Source: Paracoccaceae bacterium (GTDB taxonomy: Bacteria; Pseudomonadota; Alphaproteobacteria; Rhodobacterales; Rhodobacteraceae). From it: DNA of 64,000 nucleotides. Shown here in pieces: positions 25,548-34,464 of this stretch (positions within the stretch are counted from its first letter, which is position 1; each line of letters starts with the position of its first letter). The DNA is taken from NCBI GenBank assembly GCA_027489375.1, contig JAIXZW010000012.1, forward strand, positions 1 through 64,000. Direction: 5' to 3'. The notes beneath the pieces were generated by a model. The model ran no database searches. It saw only the letters and a list, made by a program, of their open reading frames with translations, and was not told the origin of the DNA. A program made the translations under genes and the position numbers.

Positions 25548-26213
25548 ATGGATGATGATCTGAAGATCCACGAAATGCCCCAGCGTCTGCGCGAGATGGT
25601 GCTCGCGCGGATGCGCGCCGCCATCATCTCGGGCCGGTTCGCCAGTGGCGAGCGGTTGGTGGAACGCACGCTTTGTGACCAGCTTGGCGTCTCGCGTTCC
25701 GTGGTGCGCGAGGTGATCCGCATCCTCGAAGCCGAAGGCCTTGTCGAAAGCGCGGGGCAAAAGGGGCCGACCGTGGCGCGGCTCGACCGCGATCAGGCGC
25801 GGCAGATCTACGATATCCGCCTGCTGCTCGAATCCCACGCCGCCGCCGATTGCGCCCGCATGGCCGATGCCGGTGTCATGGCCGACCTGCGCGCGGCGCT
25901 CTCGGCGCTACAAGCTGCGCAGACGGCGGGCGAGACCGCGCTCTTCGACGCCACCACCCGCTTTTACGAGGTGATCTTCCACGCCGCAGGCCACCATATC
26001 GCGTGGGAGATCGTCCAGCGTCTGAACGGGCGCATCAGCCGCCTGCGGGCGCTGACGCTTGCCACCACCGACCGCCATGTCTCGGGTCAGGCCCGCATGT
26101 CCCGCATCGCCGAAGCGATCCTCGCCCGCGACCCCGATGCCGCCGCAGGGGCCGTGCGCGACCACCTGACCGAAGCCGCCGCCATTGCCGACCGCCTTTT
26201 GCAGGGGAAATGA
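25548..26213 (+). CDS. GntR-family regulator with FCD ligand domain
   Basis: 221 residues. An N-terminal winged helix (residues 12-75: RAAIISGRFASGERLVERTL, LGVSRSVVREVIRILEAEG) is followed by an all-helical FCD domain (residues 85-215) with probable metal/ligand histidines. Divergent from the catabolic operon and therefore its likely repressor, with the pathway substrate or an intermediate as inducer. The start at 25548 lies 57 nt from the palindromic operator. Confidence 0.9.
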   Translation: MDDDLKIHEMPQRLREMVLARMRAAIISGRFASGERLVERTLCDQLGVSRSVVREVIRILEAEGLVESAGQKGPTVARLDRDQARQIYDIRLLLESHAAADCARMADAGVMADLRAALSALQAAQTAGETALFDATTRFYEVIFHAAGHHIAWEIVQRLNGRISRLRALTLATTDRHVSGQARMSRIAEAILARDPDAAAGAVRDHLTEAAAIADRLLQGK

Positions 26214-26497
26214 TGCCCGCCTATTGGATCGCCCATGTCACCGTCACCGACCCCGAAGCCTACAAGGGCTACCAAGCCCTCGCCCCCGCCGCCTTTGCCG
26301 CGCATGGCGCAAGGTTTCTGGCGCGGGGGGGCGAGGCGGAAACGCTCGAAGGCCCCGGCTTCGCCCGCCATGTTGTGATCGAATTCCCGACCCTCGCCGC
26401 CGCCCGCGCCTGCTATGCCAGTGCCGCGTATCAGGCGGCCAAAGCCAAGCGTGACGGGGCTTGCGAAGCGCAGGTCGTCATCGTCGACGGGGTCTAG
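26213..26497 (+). CDS. DUF1330 family protein
   Basis: 94 residues, the whole of a DUF1330 domain (ferredoxin-like dimeric alpha+beta barrel): PAYWIAHVTVTDPEAYKGY near the N-terminus and VVIEFPTLAAARACYAS in the middle. Members are small cytoplasmic proteins of unknown function often found in catabolic clusters. The start overlaps the GntR stop (ATGATG; 26210 or 26213), so it is translated from the regulator's transcript. Confidence 0.85.
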   Translation: MPAYWIAHVTVTDPEAYKGYQALAPAAFAAHGARFLARGGEAETLEGPGFARHVVIEFPTLAAARACYASAAYQAAKAKRDGACEAQVVIVDGV

Positions 26498-26499
26498 CG

Positions 26500-26570
26500 C
26501 CAACGAATTTTCCGCGAAAATTCAGGTGCATCGCATCAGCCGCGCTGATTTTTCGCAGAAAAATCGTTGG
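26500..26570. repeat. Nested inverted repeat between convergent genes (bidirectional terminator)
   Basis: Two 24-nt arms, 26500-26523 and 26547-26570, are reverse complements with three mismatches; both begin CCAACGA when read outward. Each arm is itself nearly palindromic around GCG (for example GATTTTTCGCAGAAAAATC on the right), so either one large stem or two small hairpins can form. It fills the gap between a plus-strand and a minus-strand stop codon and has T-rich arms on both strands, as expected of a bidirectional terminator. Confidence 0.7.
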
Positions 26571-26575
26571 GCGCG

Positions 26576-29500
26576 TCAATGCGCCTCGACAGGTTCCTCG
26601 GCAGGCTTCGCCATCTCGGCCCGCGAGATCAGGGTGTAGAAGGCGGGCACGACGAAAAGCGTGAAGATCGTCCCCACGGTGATCCCCGAAAAGATCACCA
26701 GCCCCACCGAATAGCGCGCCGCAGCCCCTGCGCCGCTGGCGATGATCAGCGGGATCACCCCCAGCGCCATCGCGGCGGTCGTCATCAGGATCGGGCGCAG
26801 ACGCACCTTTGCCGCCGCGACAATCGCCTCGCGCCGCGACAGCCCGCGCGTCCGCCGCGCCTGATTGGCGAACTCCACCAGAAGGATGCCGTGCTTGGTG
26901 ATCAGCCCGATCAGCGTGATCAGCCCCACCTGCGTATAGATGTTCAGCGTGCCAAGGCCGAGGTTCAGCGGAACGATGGCGCCAAAGATCGACAGCGGCA
27001 CCGACATCAGGATGATGAAGGGGTCGCGGAAGCTTTCGAACTGCGCGGCCAGCACCAGATAGATCACCACGATGGCCGCCGCAAAGGCGAGCAGGATCGT
27101 ATTGCCCTCGGTCACTTCAAGCCGTGACTGGCCGGAATAGTCGATGAAGAACCCGTCCGGCAGCAGGGGCCGCGCCGTATCGACCAGCGTCTGCAACCCG
27201 TCCCCCGTCGACACGCCCGGAATCGGCAAGGCCGAAAGGGTGGTGGAGTTGAGCTGGTTGAACTGTTCGATGGCGCTTGGGGCCACGCCGGTATCGACGG
27301 TAATGACCGCCGAAAGCGGTACCATCTCGCCCGTGGCGGAGCGGATGTAGAAATCGCCCAGGCGTTCGGGATTGTCACGATACTCTTGCGGCACTTGAAG
27401 AATGACGTCGTAGCTGTTGGAATCACGGTCGAATTGCGCAACCGCGCCCCCGCCCACCAAAAGCCCGAGAGTGCGCCCGATGTCGGAAGCCGGAAGGTTC
27501 AATGCCGCCGCGCGGTCGCGGTCGATCTTCACCGTCACCTGCGGCGCGTTATAGGCAAGCGAGTTCTGCACGATGATGAACTTGCCCGATGCCTGCGCCT
27601 TGGCCTTGATCTCTTCGGCCACCTCGAAGATGCGTTCCGAAGGGCCGGTGGATTGCAGGACCATGCTGATCGGCAACCCGCCGCCAGCCCCGGGCAAAGA
27701 GGGCGGGGCGAAGACGAAGGCCTGCACGCCCGCAATCGGGCCGATCCGCGCTTGCAGGTCCTGCTGGATTTCCGCCTGCGACCGGTCACGCTCGGCCCAA
27801 TCCTTGAACGCCCAGAGCGCGATGCCCGAATTGGTCGCCCCCCCGAAGCCGACGATAGAGAAGTTAGCCGAAAGCTCGGGCAAATCCTTCGTCAGCTCGC
27901 GCATCTGGTCGATGTAGGTGCGGGTGTATTCGCTCGTCGCATAGGGCGGCGCGTTGACGAAGGAAAAGAGGGCACCCGAATCCTCTTCCGGCGCAAGTTC
28001 GGTCGAGGTCTTGAGGAACAGGTAGCCTGTCAGCGACACCAGCACCGCCACCATCAGGAAAGTCACAGGCCGGTAATCGAGGCTCGACGAAACCCGCCGC
28101 TCGTACCAGCCCGCCAGACGGTCAAAGGTGCGGTCCACCGCAAGCTGGAAGCCCGACCCATGCCCCGATTTGAGCACCCGCGCGGCCATCATCGGCGTAA
28201 TCGTCACGGCGACGATGCCCGAAATGATCACCGACCCCGCAAGCGTCACGGCGAATTCGCGGAACAGCGATCCGGTCAACCCGCCGGTAAAGGCAAGCGG
28301 CGCGAAGACGGCGGCAAGCGTGACCGTCATGGCGACGATGGCCCCGAAAATCTCCTTCATCGACAGGAAAGCCGCCTGGATCGGGCGGAACCCTTCCTCG
28401 ATATGGCGGTGGATGTTCTCGACCACGACGATGGCGTCATCGACCACCAGACCGATGGCGAGCACCATCGCGAGCAGCGACAGAAGGTTGATCGAATAGC
28501 CGAAGATGAACAGCACGAACAGAACCCCCGTCAGCGACAGGGGGATCGTGACGATGGGCATCAGAACCGACCGGAAAGAGCCGAGGAACAGCAGGATGAT
28601 GATCACGACGATGGTGACGGCCTCGGCAATCGTCTTGAACACCTCGTCGATCGAGGCGCTGATCTGTTCCGTGCTGTCATACATCATCGTAAGCGACATG
28701 CCGTCCGGCAGGCCGCTCTGTATGGACGGCAGTGCCTTGATCACTTCTGCCGACATATCCAGCGGGTTCGCCCCCGGCGTGGGGAAAATGCCGATGAAGG
28801 TGCCGGGCTGGCCGTTGAAATTCACGATGATGTCCGAAGACTTCGCTTCGAGCGAGACGCGCGCCACATCGCCCAGTCGCACCACCTCGTCCCCCGTGGC
28901 CCGCACGGGCAGGGCGGCAAAGGCTTCGGGGGTTTGCAGTGTGGATTGCAGCGTGACCGCATAGGCCACGAAGTCGTTTTCCGTCTTCCCCGGTGCGGAC
29001 AGGAAGTTCGACGCGTTGATCGCGGCCAGCACCTCGGCCGCGGTCACGCCGCGCCCTGCCAGTTTCACGGGGTCGATCCAGACGCGCATGGCGTAATCGG
29101 CGGCCCCGATCACCTGGATCTCGGCCACGCCGGGAATGGTGGACATGCGGGGGCGGATCACGCGCTGGATGTATTCGGTGATCTGCTCGGCGGTCATGTT
29201 GGGGTTCTGCATCGCCAGATACATCGTGGCGAAGTTCATCCCCGTGCCCTTCACGATGGTCGGATCCTCGGCTTCGGCGGGCAGTTGGCTGCGGACCTGC
29301 TGCACCTTTGACATCACCTCGGTCAGCGCCACATCGGGGTTCGCCCCCAGCCGCATGTTCACCGTCACCACCGAAGCGGATGGCCGCGAGGTCGAGGTGA
29401 CGTAATCCACATTCTCGGTCGTAGCCACCGCCGCCGCGATGGGCGAGGTGATGAAGCCCTGGATCAGTTCGGGCGCGGCACCGGCATAGACCGTGGTGAT

Positions 29501-29638
29501 GGTGATGACGGTTTCGTCCACCTTGGGATATTGCCGGATCGACAGCGAATTCAGACCCTGAAACCCCAGAAGCAGGATCAGAAGGCCGAGCACCGTCGAC
29601 AGCACGGGCCGTTTGATGAAAATGTCCGAAGGGCTCAT
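26576..29638 (-). CDS. RND efflux transporter, inner-membrane pump
   Basis: 1020 residues, AcrB/MexB-type hydrophobe efflux pump. The N-terminus (DIFIKRPVLSTVLGLLILLL) is the first transmembrane helix; two large periplasmic loops and twelve helices follow. Helix 4 has the proton-relay aspartates in IGLVVDDAIVVVENIHRH. It exports small molecules with an adaptor and an outer-membrane channel, the latter not encoded here. It overlaps the adaptor gene by 4 nt. Substrates cannot be predicted. Confidence 0.92.
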   Translation of the reverse strand: MSPSDIFIKRPVLSTVLGLLILLLGFQGLNSLSIRQYPKVDETVITITTVYAGAAPELIQGFITSPIAAAVATTENVDYVTSTSRPSASVVTVNMRLGANPDVALTEVMSKVQQVRSQLPAEAEDPTIVKGTGMNFATMYLAMQNPNMTAEQITEYIQRVIRPRMSTIPGVAEIQVIGAADYAMRVWIDPVKLAGRGVTAAEVLAAINASNFLSAPGKTENDFVAYAVTLQSTLQTPEAFAALPVRATGDEVVRLGDVARVSLEAKSSDIIVNFNGQPGTFIGIFPTPGANPLDMSAEVIKALPSIQSGLPDGMSLTMMYDSTEQISASIDEVFKTIAEAVTIVVIIILLFLGSFRSVLMPIVTIPLSLTGVLFVLFIFGYSINLLSLLAMVLAIGLVVDDAIVVVENIHRHIEEGFRPIQAAFLSMKEIFGAIVAMTVTLAAVFAPLAFTGGLTGSLFREFAVTLAGSVIISGIVAVTITPMMAARVLKSGHGSGFQLAVDRTFDRLAGWYERRVSSSLDYRPVTFLMVAVLVSLTGYLFLKTSTELAPEEDSGALFSFVNAPPYATSEYTRTYIDQMRELTKDLPELSANFSIVGFGGATNSGIALWAFKDWAERDRSQAEIQQDLQARIGPIAGVQAFVFAPPSLPGAGGGLPISMVLQSTGPSERIFEVAEEIKAKAQASGKFIIVQNSLAYNAPQVTVKIDRDRAAALNLPASDIGRTLGLLVGGGAVAQFDRDSNSYDVILQVPQEYRDNPERLGDFYIRSATGEMVPLSAVITVDTGVAPSAIEQFNQLNSTTLSALPIPGVSTGDGLQTLVDTARPLLPDGFFIDYSGQSRLEVTEGNTILLAFAAAIVVIYLVLAAQFESFRDPFIILMSVPLSIFGAIVPLNLGLGTLNIYTQVGLITLIGLITKHGILLVEFANQARRTRGLSRREAIVAAAKVRLRPILMTTAAMALGVIPLIIASGAGAAARYSVGLVIFSGITVGTIFTLFVVPAFYTLISRAEMAKPAEEPVEAH

Positions 29639-30780
29639 TCCGTGGCCCCCACTGCATCGCCCGTGGCTTTTGCCGCGGGGTTCACGCTGTTGTCCACCAC
29701 GGCGGGCTGTCCGTTCGACAGCCGGTTCTGACCCGCCGTCACCACCTGATCGCCCGCAGCGACGCCCGTGACCACCTCGACCAGCCCGCCCGAACGGCGG
29801 CCCGTCTGCACGAAGACTTGCCGGACCTCGAGCGCCGGCGCCTCGCCTTCAGCCGGTGCGGGCGCATCCTCCTTGGGGCGCACCACATAGACGTAATCGC
29901 CGTAGAGGCTTGCGCTCACCGCGGTCTGGGGCAGGGCGATCACCCCGTCCTCGGTCGGCAATTCGACCTTGATCCGCACGAACTGGCCCGGCGTCAGCTT
30001 TGCGCCCGCATTGGCGACCGACCCCCGCAACGCGACAAGACGCGTCGCGGGATCGACACGCGGATCTATTCCCGTCAACGCGCCGGCAAAAGCCTCGTCC
30101 AGCCCTTCGATCCGCACCGATATCTTCTGGCCCACGGCCAGTTTCGGCAAATCCTGTTCCGGCAGGTTGAAATCGACCCGCATGGAGGAAAGGTCCTGCA
30201 ACGTCGCAACCACCGTGCCCGGCGTCACATATTGCCCGACATCCACGCGCGCGATGCCTACGGTGCCGCCAAAGGGGGCCGAAACCACCCGTTGCGCCAG
30301 CACCGCCTCGGCCCGGGCAAGCTGCGCCTTTGCCGCCTCTGCCGCCGCCTCCGTCTGCTCGCGCGAGGCGTTCGTGGCCGCGCCCCGCTGCGACAGTTCC
30401 GACGTGCGCTTCAGGCTCGTCTCGGCAAGCCCGGCCTGCGTGCGCGCCGCTTCCACATCGGCCCGTTCCACCACGTCATCCAGACGCAGCAATTCGTCAC
30501 CGGCCTTCACCTCGCTGTTGGCGGTGAAGCCGATTTCCTTGACCACCCCTGCCGTTTCGGTCGTCAGGTCGACACCCTTGGCCGCGTTCACGGTGCCGAT
30601 GGCTTCGATCACCGGCGTCCATGTCACGGGTTTTGCCTCGATGGTGGACACCGTCGCCGCCTGTTGCGGCATATTGGCAAAGATCTGCGCGATCATGTTG
30701 TCGCGGAACAGGTTGAACCCGACCAGTCCCCCTCCGACCAGACCAAGCAACAGAACGGCAATGACCAGACGCTTGACCAT
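29635..30780 (-). CDS. RND efflux periplasmic adaptor (membrane-fusion protein)
   Basis: 381 residues. An N-terminal membrane anchor (MVKRLVIAVLLLGLVGGGL), lipoyl half-domain (TTETAGVVKEIGFTANSEVK), a short alpha-hairpin (about residues 105-165), the second lipoyl half (VSAPFGGTVGIARVDVGQYV) and beta-barrel domains. It couples the inner-membrane pump to an outer-membrane channel. The C-terminus is a low-complexity Ala/Pro stretch. First gene of the two-gene operon, behind a palindromic operator candidate. Confidence 0.92.
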   Translation of the reverse strand: MVKRLVIAVLLLGLVGGGLVGFNLFRDNMIAQIFANMPQQAATVSTIEAKPVTWTPVIEAIGTVNAAKGVDLTTETAGVVKEIGFTANSEVKAGDELLRLDDVVERADVEAARTQAGLAETSLKRTSELSQRGAATNASREQTEAAAEAAKAQLARAEAVLAQRVVSAPFGGTVGIARVDVGQYVTPGTVVATLQDLSSMRVDFNLPEQDLPKLAVGQKISVRIEGLDEAFAGALTGIDPRVDPATRLVALRGSVANAGAKLTPGQFVRIKVELPTEDGVIALPQTAVSASLYGDYVYVVRPKEDAPAPAEGEAPALEVRQVFVQTGRRSGGLVEVVTGVAAGDQVVTAGQNRLSNGQPAVVDNSVNPAAKATGDAVGATE

Positions 30781-30810
30781 GTTTCGGACCTTTCGAACGA
30801 CTGCGCGCGA

Positions 30811-30834
30811 TGTAATGCTCTGATTGCATTTACA
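30811..30834. promoter_or_regulatory. Candidate operator for the RND operon
   Basis: Interrupted palindrome TGTAATGC (30811-30818) / GCATTTACA (30826-30834), 31 nt upstream of the adaptor start. A TTGACA reading towards the operon lies at about 30848-30853. The size and placement fit a TetR-type repressor of efflux genes; no such regulator is encoded in this window. Confidence 0.5.
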
Positions 30835-30868
30835 CTTGCGCAGGCATTGTCAAGGAAAGGCCGGTCAC

Positions 30869-30890
30869 GGCGCCGTCGCGGAACGGCGCC
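30869..30890 (-). terminator. Hairpin at the end of the minus-strand Tad arm
   Basis: Perfect 8-bp stem GGCGCCGT (30869-30876) / ACGGCGCC (30883-30890), 6-nt loop, 3 nt past the last stop codon of the Tad arm. No long T tract follows, so termination may be partial or Rho-assisted. Confidence 0.55.
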
Positions 30891-30893
30891 CGT

Positions 30894-31289
30894 CTAGCCC
30901 AGAGGCACGATCCGCTCGACCGTGACGGTCCCCGCGCGCCGCAGGAAACCGGGGGTCAGATATTGCAGCGGCATGGCCAGAGTCACCTTCCGGTAGGGGC
31001 GTTGCCCGATGGTCACGCTGGTCAGGGTAAGGGTCATCCGGTCGAACCCCAGCGTCGGAAAGGCGGTCTGGATGCGTTGCGCCACCTGTGTCTCGGACGC
31101 GGCCTTGTCCAGAAACAGCGTCCGCGCCGCCACATCGGCGGCATGGGCCAAGCGCCCCTGCAAGTCGAAGTTGCGGCCAAAGTCGATCAGTCCCATGCAC
31201 ATCACAACGAAGACCGCGCTGACGATGGCGAATTCCACCGCGGCGGCCCCGCGGGTTTCGCGCAGGAAGTTGCTGACGGGGCGTCTCAT
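30894..31289 (-). CDS. TadE-like pilus pseudopilin
   Basis: 131 residues. Basic N-terminus and a single hydrophobic helix with the TadE signature (FLRETRGAAAVEFAIVSAVF), where prepilin peptidase would cut before the hydrophobic part with Glu at +5. The rest is a periplasmic domain. Minor pseudopilins of this kind are needed for Flp pilus assembly. The ATG at 31289 overlaps the preceding gene's stop (ATGA). Last gene of the minus arm. Confidence 0.83.
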   Translation of the reverse strand: MRRPVSNFLRETRGAAAVEFAIVSAVFVVMCMGLIDFGRNFDLQGRLAHAADVAARTLFLDKAASETQVAQRIQTAFPTLGFDRMTLTLTSVTIGQRPYRKVTLAMPLQYLTPGFLRRAGTVTVERIVPLG

Positions 31290-31735
31290 CTGACCTGCAC
31301 CTGCAGGACGGGCGCAAGGTCGAAGCGCGGGAACAGGATGCCGTCGAAGCGCAGCGCCGCCGTCATGCGGTAGAAGGTCAGCGTCGGCAGGTTTCCGGTG
31401 CAGATCGTTCCACATGAGGTTCCCGATGCGGGCGAATTCGGACAGGCGCAGAACTTCTGCGCACCGAGCGTGATCTGCCCCGCCCCCGTCCCTTGCGTGA
31501 AATCCTCCGAAGCCGCCGCCTGCATCACGGAAAGCACCACGTCGCTGCCCGCATCCGCCATTGCGGATTGCGCGCCCGACCGCAGCACATGGTCCACCGC
31601 TTCGCGCACCGAAAGAACACCGCTCAGGTCGATCGCGGCCAGCAGCATCATCAGCAGCGTCGGCGCAAGCAGCGCGAATTCCATCGCCGCCACCCCGGAC
31701 GTGTCGCGCAGGAACCGCCCGACCAAACCGCGCAT
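31286..31735 (-). CDS. TadE family pilus pseudopilin
   Basis: 149 residues. RFLRDTSGVAAMEFALLAPT is the TadE motif with cleavage/anchor helix. The periplasmic part contains four closely spaced cysteines (FCACPNSPASGTSCGTIC), probably forming disulfides. It follows CpaE by 3 nt and overlaps a second pseudopilin gene; the two probably form a complex with the major pilin. Confidence 0.85.
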   Translation of the reverse strand: MRGLVGRFLRDTSGVAAMEFALLAPTLLMMLLAAIDLSGVLSVREAVDHVLRSGAQSAMADAGSDVVLSVMQAAASEDFTQGTGAGQITLGAQKFCACPNSPASGTSCGTICTGNLPTLTFYRMTAALRFDGILFPRFDLAPVLQVQVR

Positions 31736-31738
31736 CGC

Positions 31739-33028
31739 TCAGGCCCGCCGGAACAGACGTTGCAAGAGCGGCTTCTGCGCGGGTTTCACCGCAGTCGCCC
31801 GCGCCGCCGGTCCGGCCAAAGCGCGCACAAGCGGCTGCAAGGCCGATGCCGCCGACCGCCCCGCACGCGTCGCCACATGGACGCGGCCAAGGTTGGCCGA
31901 ATGCGAGAACCCCTTGGCATCGAAATGCACCACGGCGGCCAGTCCGATTCCCAGCGTCTGGGCAAAGTCCTTCGCGCTGATTTCTGTCCGCTTCGACTGC
32001 CCGACCTTGTTCAGCACCACGAGCGGCATGCCGTCATCCGGCCGCAAGGTGGCAATCAGATCGAGAAGTTTCCGGCAATTCTTCAATCCGGCAAGGTCCG
32101 GCGTCGCGGTCAGCACCACGCGGTCCGCGGCAAGCAGTGCCCGCCGCGTTGCCGGATGGCCGATCGCAGGCAGGTCCAGCACGACCCTTTGCCCCCCACT
32201 CCGTGCAAGGTCGGTCAGATGGTCGAGCGCTTCGGGTGCAGGGGCGTCGGAAAGGCCCGCCGCCTCGGTCGCCACCAGCACCCGCAAATGCGCGTCATAG
32301 GTGTCGAACAGACCGTCGAGCAACTGGCCGTCAAGGTTCTGCCCCGCCCGGAACGCCTCGGCGATGCCGCGCGCGCCGTCCAGCGCCAGCGAAAGCCCCG
32401 CCGTTCCGAAATCGAGGTCGAGGTCGATCAATCCGGTCGGCCCGTGCCCCTCGTCACCCCGACCCATCAGCCATGCCGTGTTCAGCGCCACGGTCGACGA
32501 CCCCGCCCCGCCGGATGCCCCGATGAATGCCGTGACCTGACCTTTGGCCGCGGCCCCCGATCCGCTCGCCACATCCGACAGGCTTTGCAGGATATGCGCC
32601 GCCGCCACGGGCCGCGGCAGGTAATCCGACACTCCGCGCCCGATCAATGCACGGTAAAGCGCGATGTCGTTCTCGCCGCCGACCAGCAAAAGCCGCGTGT
32701 CGGGATCGCAAAGCTCGGACAGCGCATCCAGCCCTTCCAGCAAGGCGTCCTGTGCCAGCGAGGTTTCGATGAGCAGCACATGCGGCGCCTGCGCATTGGC
32801 AAAGGCGGACAGAGCCGCTTGCAGTCCGCCACCGGTCTGCGACAGCCGCACCCGCCCGAACTGGCGGCTCCGCCCGAGCGTTTCGACCAGCGCCGCCAGT
32901 TCCGGCGTCTCGGTGAACACGGCGAGTTCCAACGCGGGCAGTGGCGGCACGGGCTGCGAGAAAAGTCCGGCCACCTCGGGCAGCGTGGCAGCGGGCGGCC
33001 GGGCGAAATCGGTCAGATGCAGCGTCAT
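31739..33028 (-). CDS. cpaE: CpaE/TadZ pilus localisation ATPase
   Basis: 429 residues. An N-terminal receiver-like domain without clear phosphorylation site (residues 30-150) precedes a MinD/ParA-type ATPase domain whose deviant Walker A is seen in VTAFIGASGGAGSSTVALNT, with LIDLDLDFGTAGLSLAL and VVLDLPAIGHPATRRALL after it. TadZ/CpaE positions the Tad secretion machine at the cell pole. The upstream neighbour is CpaB with a 24-nt gap, leaving no room for the CpaC secretin that usually lies between them. Confidence 0.9.
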   Translation of the reverse strand: MTLHLTDFARPPAATLPEVAGLFSQPVPPLPALELAVFTETPELAALVETLGRSRQFGRVRLSQTGGGLQAALSAFANAQAPHVLLIETSLAQDALLEGLDALSELCDPDTRLLLVGGENDIALYRALIGRGVSDYLPRPVAAAHILQSLSDVASGSGAAAKGQVTAFIGASGGAGSSTVALNTAWLMGRGDEGHGPTGLIDLDLDFGTAGLSLALDGARGIAEAFRAGQNLDGQLLDGLFDTYDAHLRVLVATEAAGLSDAPAPEALDHLTDLARSGGQRVVLDLPAIGHPATRRALLAADRVVLTATPDLAGLKNCRKLLDLIATLRPDDGMPLVVLNKVGQSKRTEISAKDFAQTLGIGLAAVVHFDAKGFSHSANLGRVHVATRAGRSAASALQPLVRALAGPAARATAVKPAQKPLLQRLFRRA

Positions 33029-33052
33029 GGTCAGATATCCATCCGTCTCGGA

Positions 33053-33868
33053 TCAATTCACGTCATAGGTCGCAACCACGCCGCCACGCATCACGCGCAC
33101 GGTTCTGGGTTGCGGCTGGGGGGCGGCTTCGGCAGGGGCGGCGGCCGCGGGTTCTTCCGCGCCAAGCGCCACGATGGCCTCGTCCTGGCTGGCCCGCAGC
33201 ACGAGCGACAGCTTTCCGGCCGCTTCGGCCGCCACGATCCGCTCGGCATCGCCGGGCGACAGTTCCAGCGTCGCGGTCTTGCCCACGACGGCGCTCTTGT
33301 CGGGGTCGGTGCCCGATTGGTCGATGGCGAGCACGCGCACGTTTTGCAGGATCGTCCGCACCGCCACGCCATCGGCGCAGGAACCGGCGTTCTGGCAACT
33401 CGTGACCAGCAGCACGTCCACGTGGTTGTTGGGGAGGATGAAACCGCCAGCCGTCCGTTCGGCCGAAACCGGGATCGCCACCGCCCGCATCCCCGGGGTC
33501 AACACGCCCGACAGGAACCCGTTCGACGTATCGCCCACCTGATCGTCAAGCACCGGCGTGCCTGCCCGCAGCGGCATGCGCAACAACGTTCCGGCAAGTT
33601 CCGCAGGCGCCGTCGGGCGCGAGGAGTAGCGGATGAAAGAAGCGTTCGCCGCCTCGGCGGGCCACACCTGCCAGCGCATATCCTCGGCCCGCAGGGCTTG
33701 CCCGGCCGGAAGGTCGACCGCCGCCACCAGAACCTCGACCGTCGCCATCGCGGCGGTCTTGTCGGTATTGCTGTCGGCATTCGCCTCGGTCGGTTGCACC
33801 GCCTCGACAAGCCAGGCCGCAGTCACGCCTGCGGCAAGGGCGATGGAAAGTAGGATCACGCGCAGCAT
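33053..33868 (-). CDS. cpaB: CpaB/RcpC Flp pilus assembly protein
   Basis: 271 residues. Membrane anchor at residues 3-22 (RVILLSIALAAGVTAAWLVE), SAF domain (VLVAAVDLPAGQALRAEDMR) and the conserved VLTPGMRAVAIPVSAERTAGG and NNHVDVLLV segments of RcpC. It is periplasmic and thought to stabilise the secretin, which makes the lack of a secretin gene here notable. ATG 33868 was chosen over 33877; the long in-frame run upstream is the shadow of cpaA. Confidence 0.9.
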   Translation of the reverse strand: MLRVILLSIALAAGVTAAWLVEAVQPTEANADSNTDKTAAMATVEVLVAAVDLPAGQALRAEDMRWQVWPAEAANASFIRYSSRPTAPAELAGTLLRMPLRAGTPVLDDQVGDTSNGFLSGVLTPGMRAVAIPVSAERTAGGFILPNNHVDVLLVTSCQNAGSCADGVAVRTILQNVRVLAIDQSGTDPDKSAVVGKTATLELSPGDAERIVAAEAAGKLSLVLRASQDEAIVALGAEEPAAAAPAEAAPQPQPRTVRVMRGGVVATYDVN

Positions 33869-33902
33869 GAGAGGCATCCTTTGGCTAAACGGCAAGCGGG
33901 CA

Positions 33903-34445
33903 TCAAAGCAGGCCCAGCCACTGGGTACGGGGAAGCACGGCCACCGCCCCGATGGCGATGGCGAGGGCATAGGGAAGGTCCGAGCGCACGGCCTCGGCCG
34001 CGCCTGCGGCACGGTTCGGCCAAAGCAGCGGATGGGGCAGGGGATTGGGCAAAAGCCGCAACACCGTAACCAGAAGCGCAAGCCCGCCACCTGCCAGCAT
34101 CGTCGCCATGAGGAAGGGCAGCACCGCGCCCGCTCCAAGCCAGAGCGCCGAAACGGTCAGCAGCTTGCTGTCTCCCGCGCCCATCCAGCCCATCGCATAG
34201 GCCGCAACCGTTGCAAAGAACACCATCGCCGCCGCGCCCGTGTTCAAAGCCATGTCGCGGGGCGCAAGTCCGGCCGCGGGGGCAAGCAGTCCCCAGCCGA
34301 CAAGCAGCGTGACGACAAGCGCATTGGGAATGGTCAGGGTGCGCAGGTCGCGGACCGCCGCATAGCCCAATGCACCAAGGAACAGCGCCGCCGCAGCCAG
34401 TGCAGCGGCTTTCTCGGTATCGGGCAGGAAGGAGTGAATGTCCAT
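33903..34445 (-). CDS. cpaA: Prepilin peptidase (CpaA/TadV type)
   Basis: 180 residues, A24 aspartic protease of the short type. The two catalytic aspartates are in AAVRDLRTLTIPN and GWMGAGDSKLL (GxGD motif), among five or six hydrophobic segments. It processes the Flp pilin and the TadE pseudopilins. ATG 34445 leads MDIHSFLPDT. It is separated from flp by 106 nt containing two hairpins. Confidence 0.9.
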   Translation of the reverse strand: MDIHSFLPDTEKAAALAAAALFLGALGYAAVRDLRTLTIPNALVVTLLVGWGLLAPAAGLAPRDMALNTGAAAMVFFATVAAYAMGWMGAGDSKLLTVSALWLGAGAVLPFLMATMLAGGGLALLVTVLRLLPNPLPHPLLWPNRAAGAAEAVRSDLPYALAIAIGAVAVLPRTQWLGLL

Positions 34446-34464
34446 CACGGGCGTCCTTGGTGTC

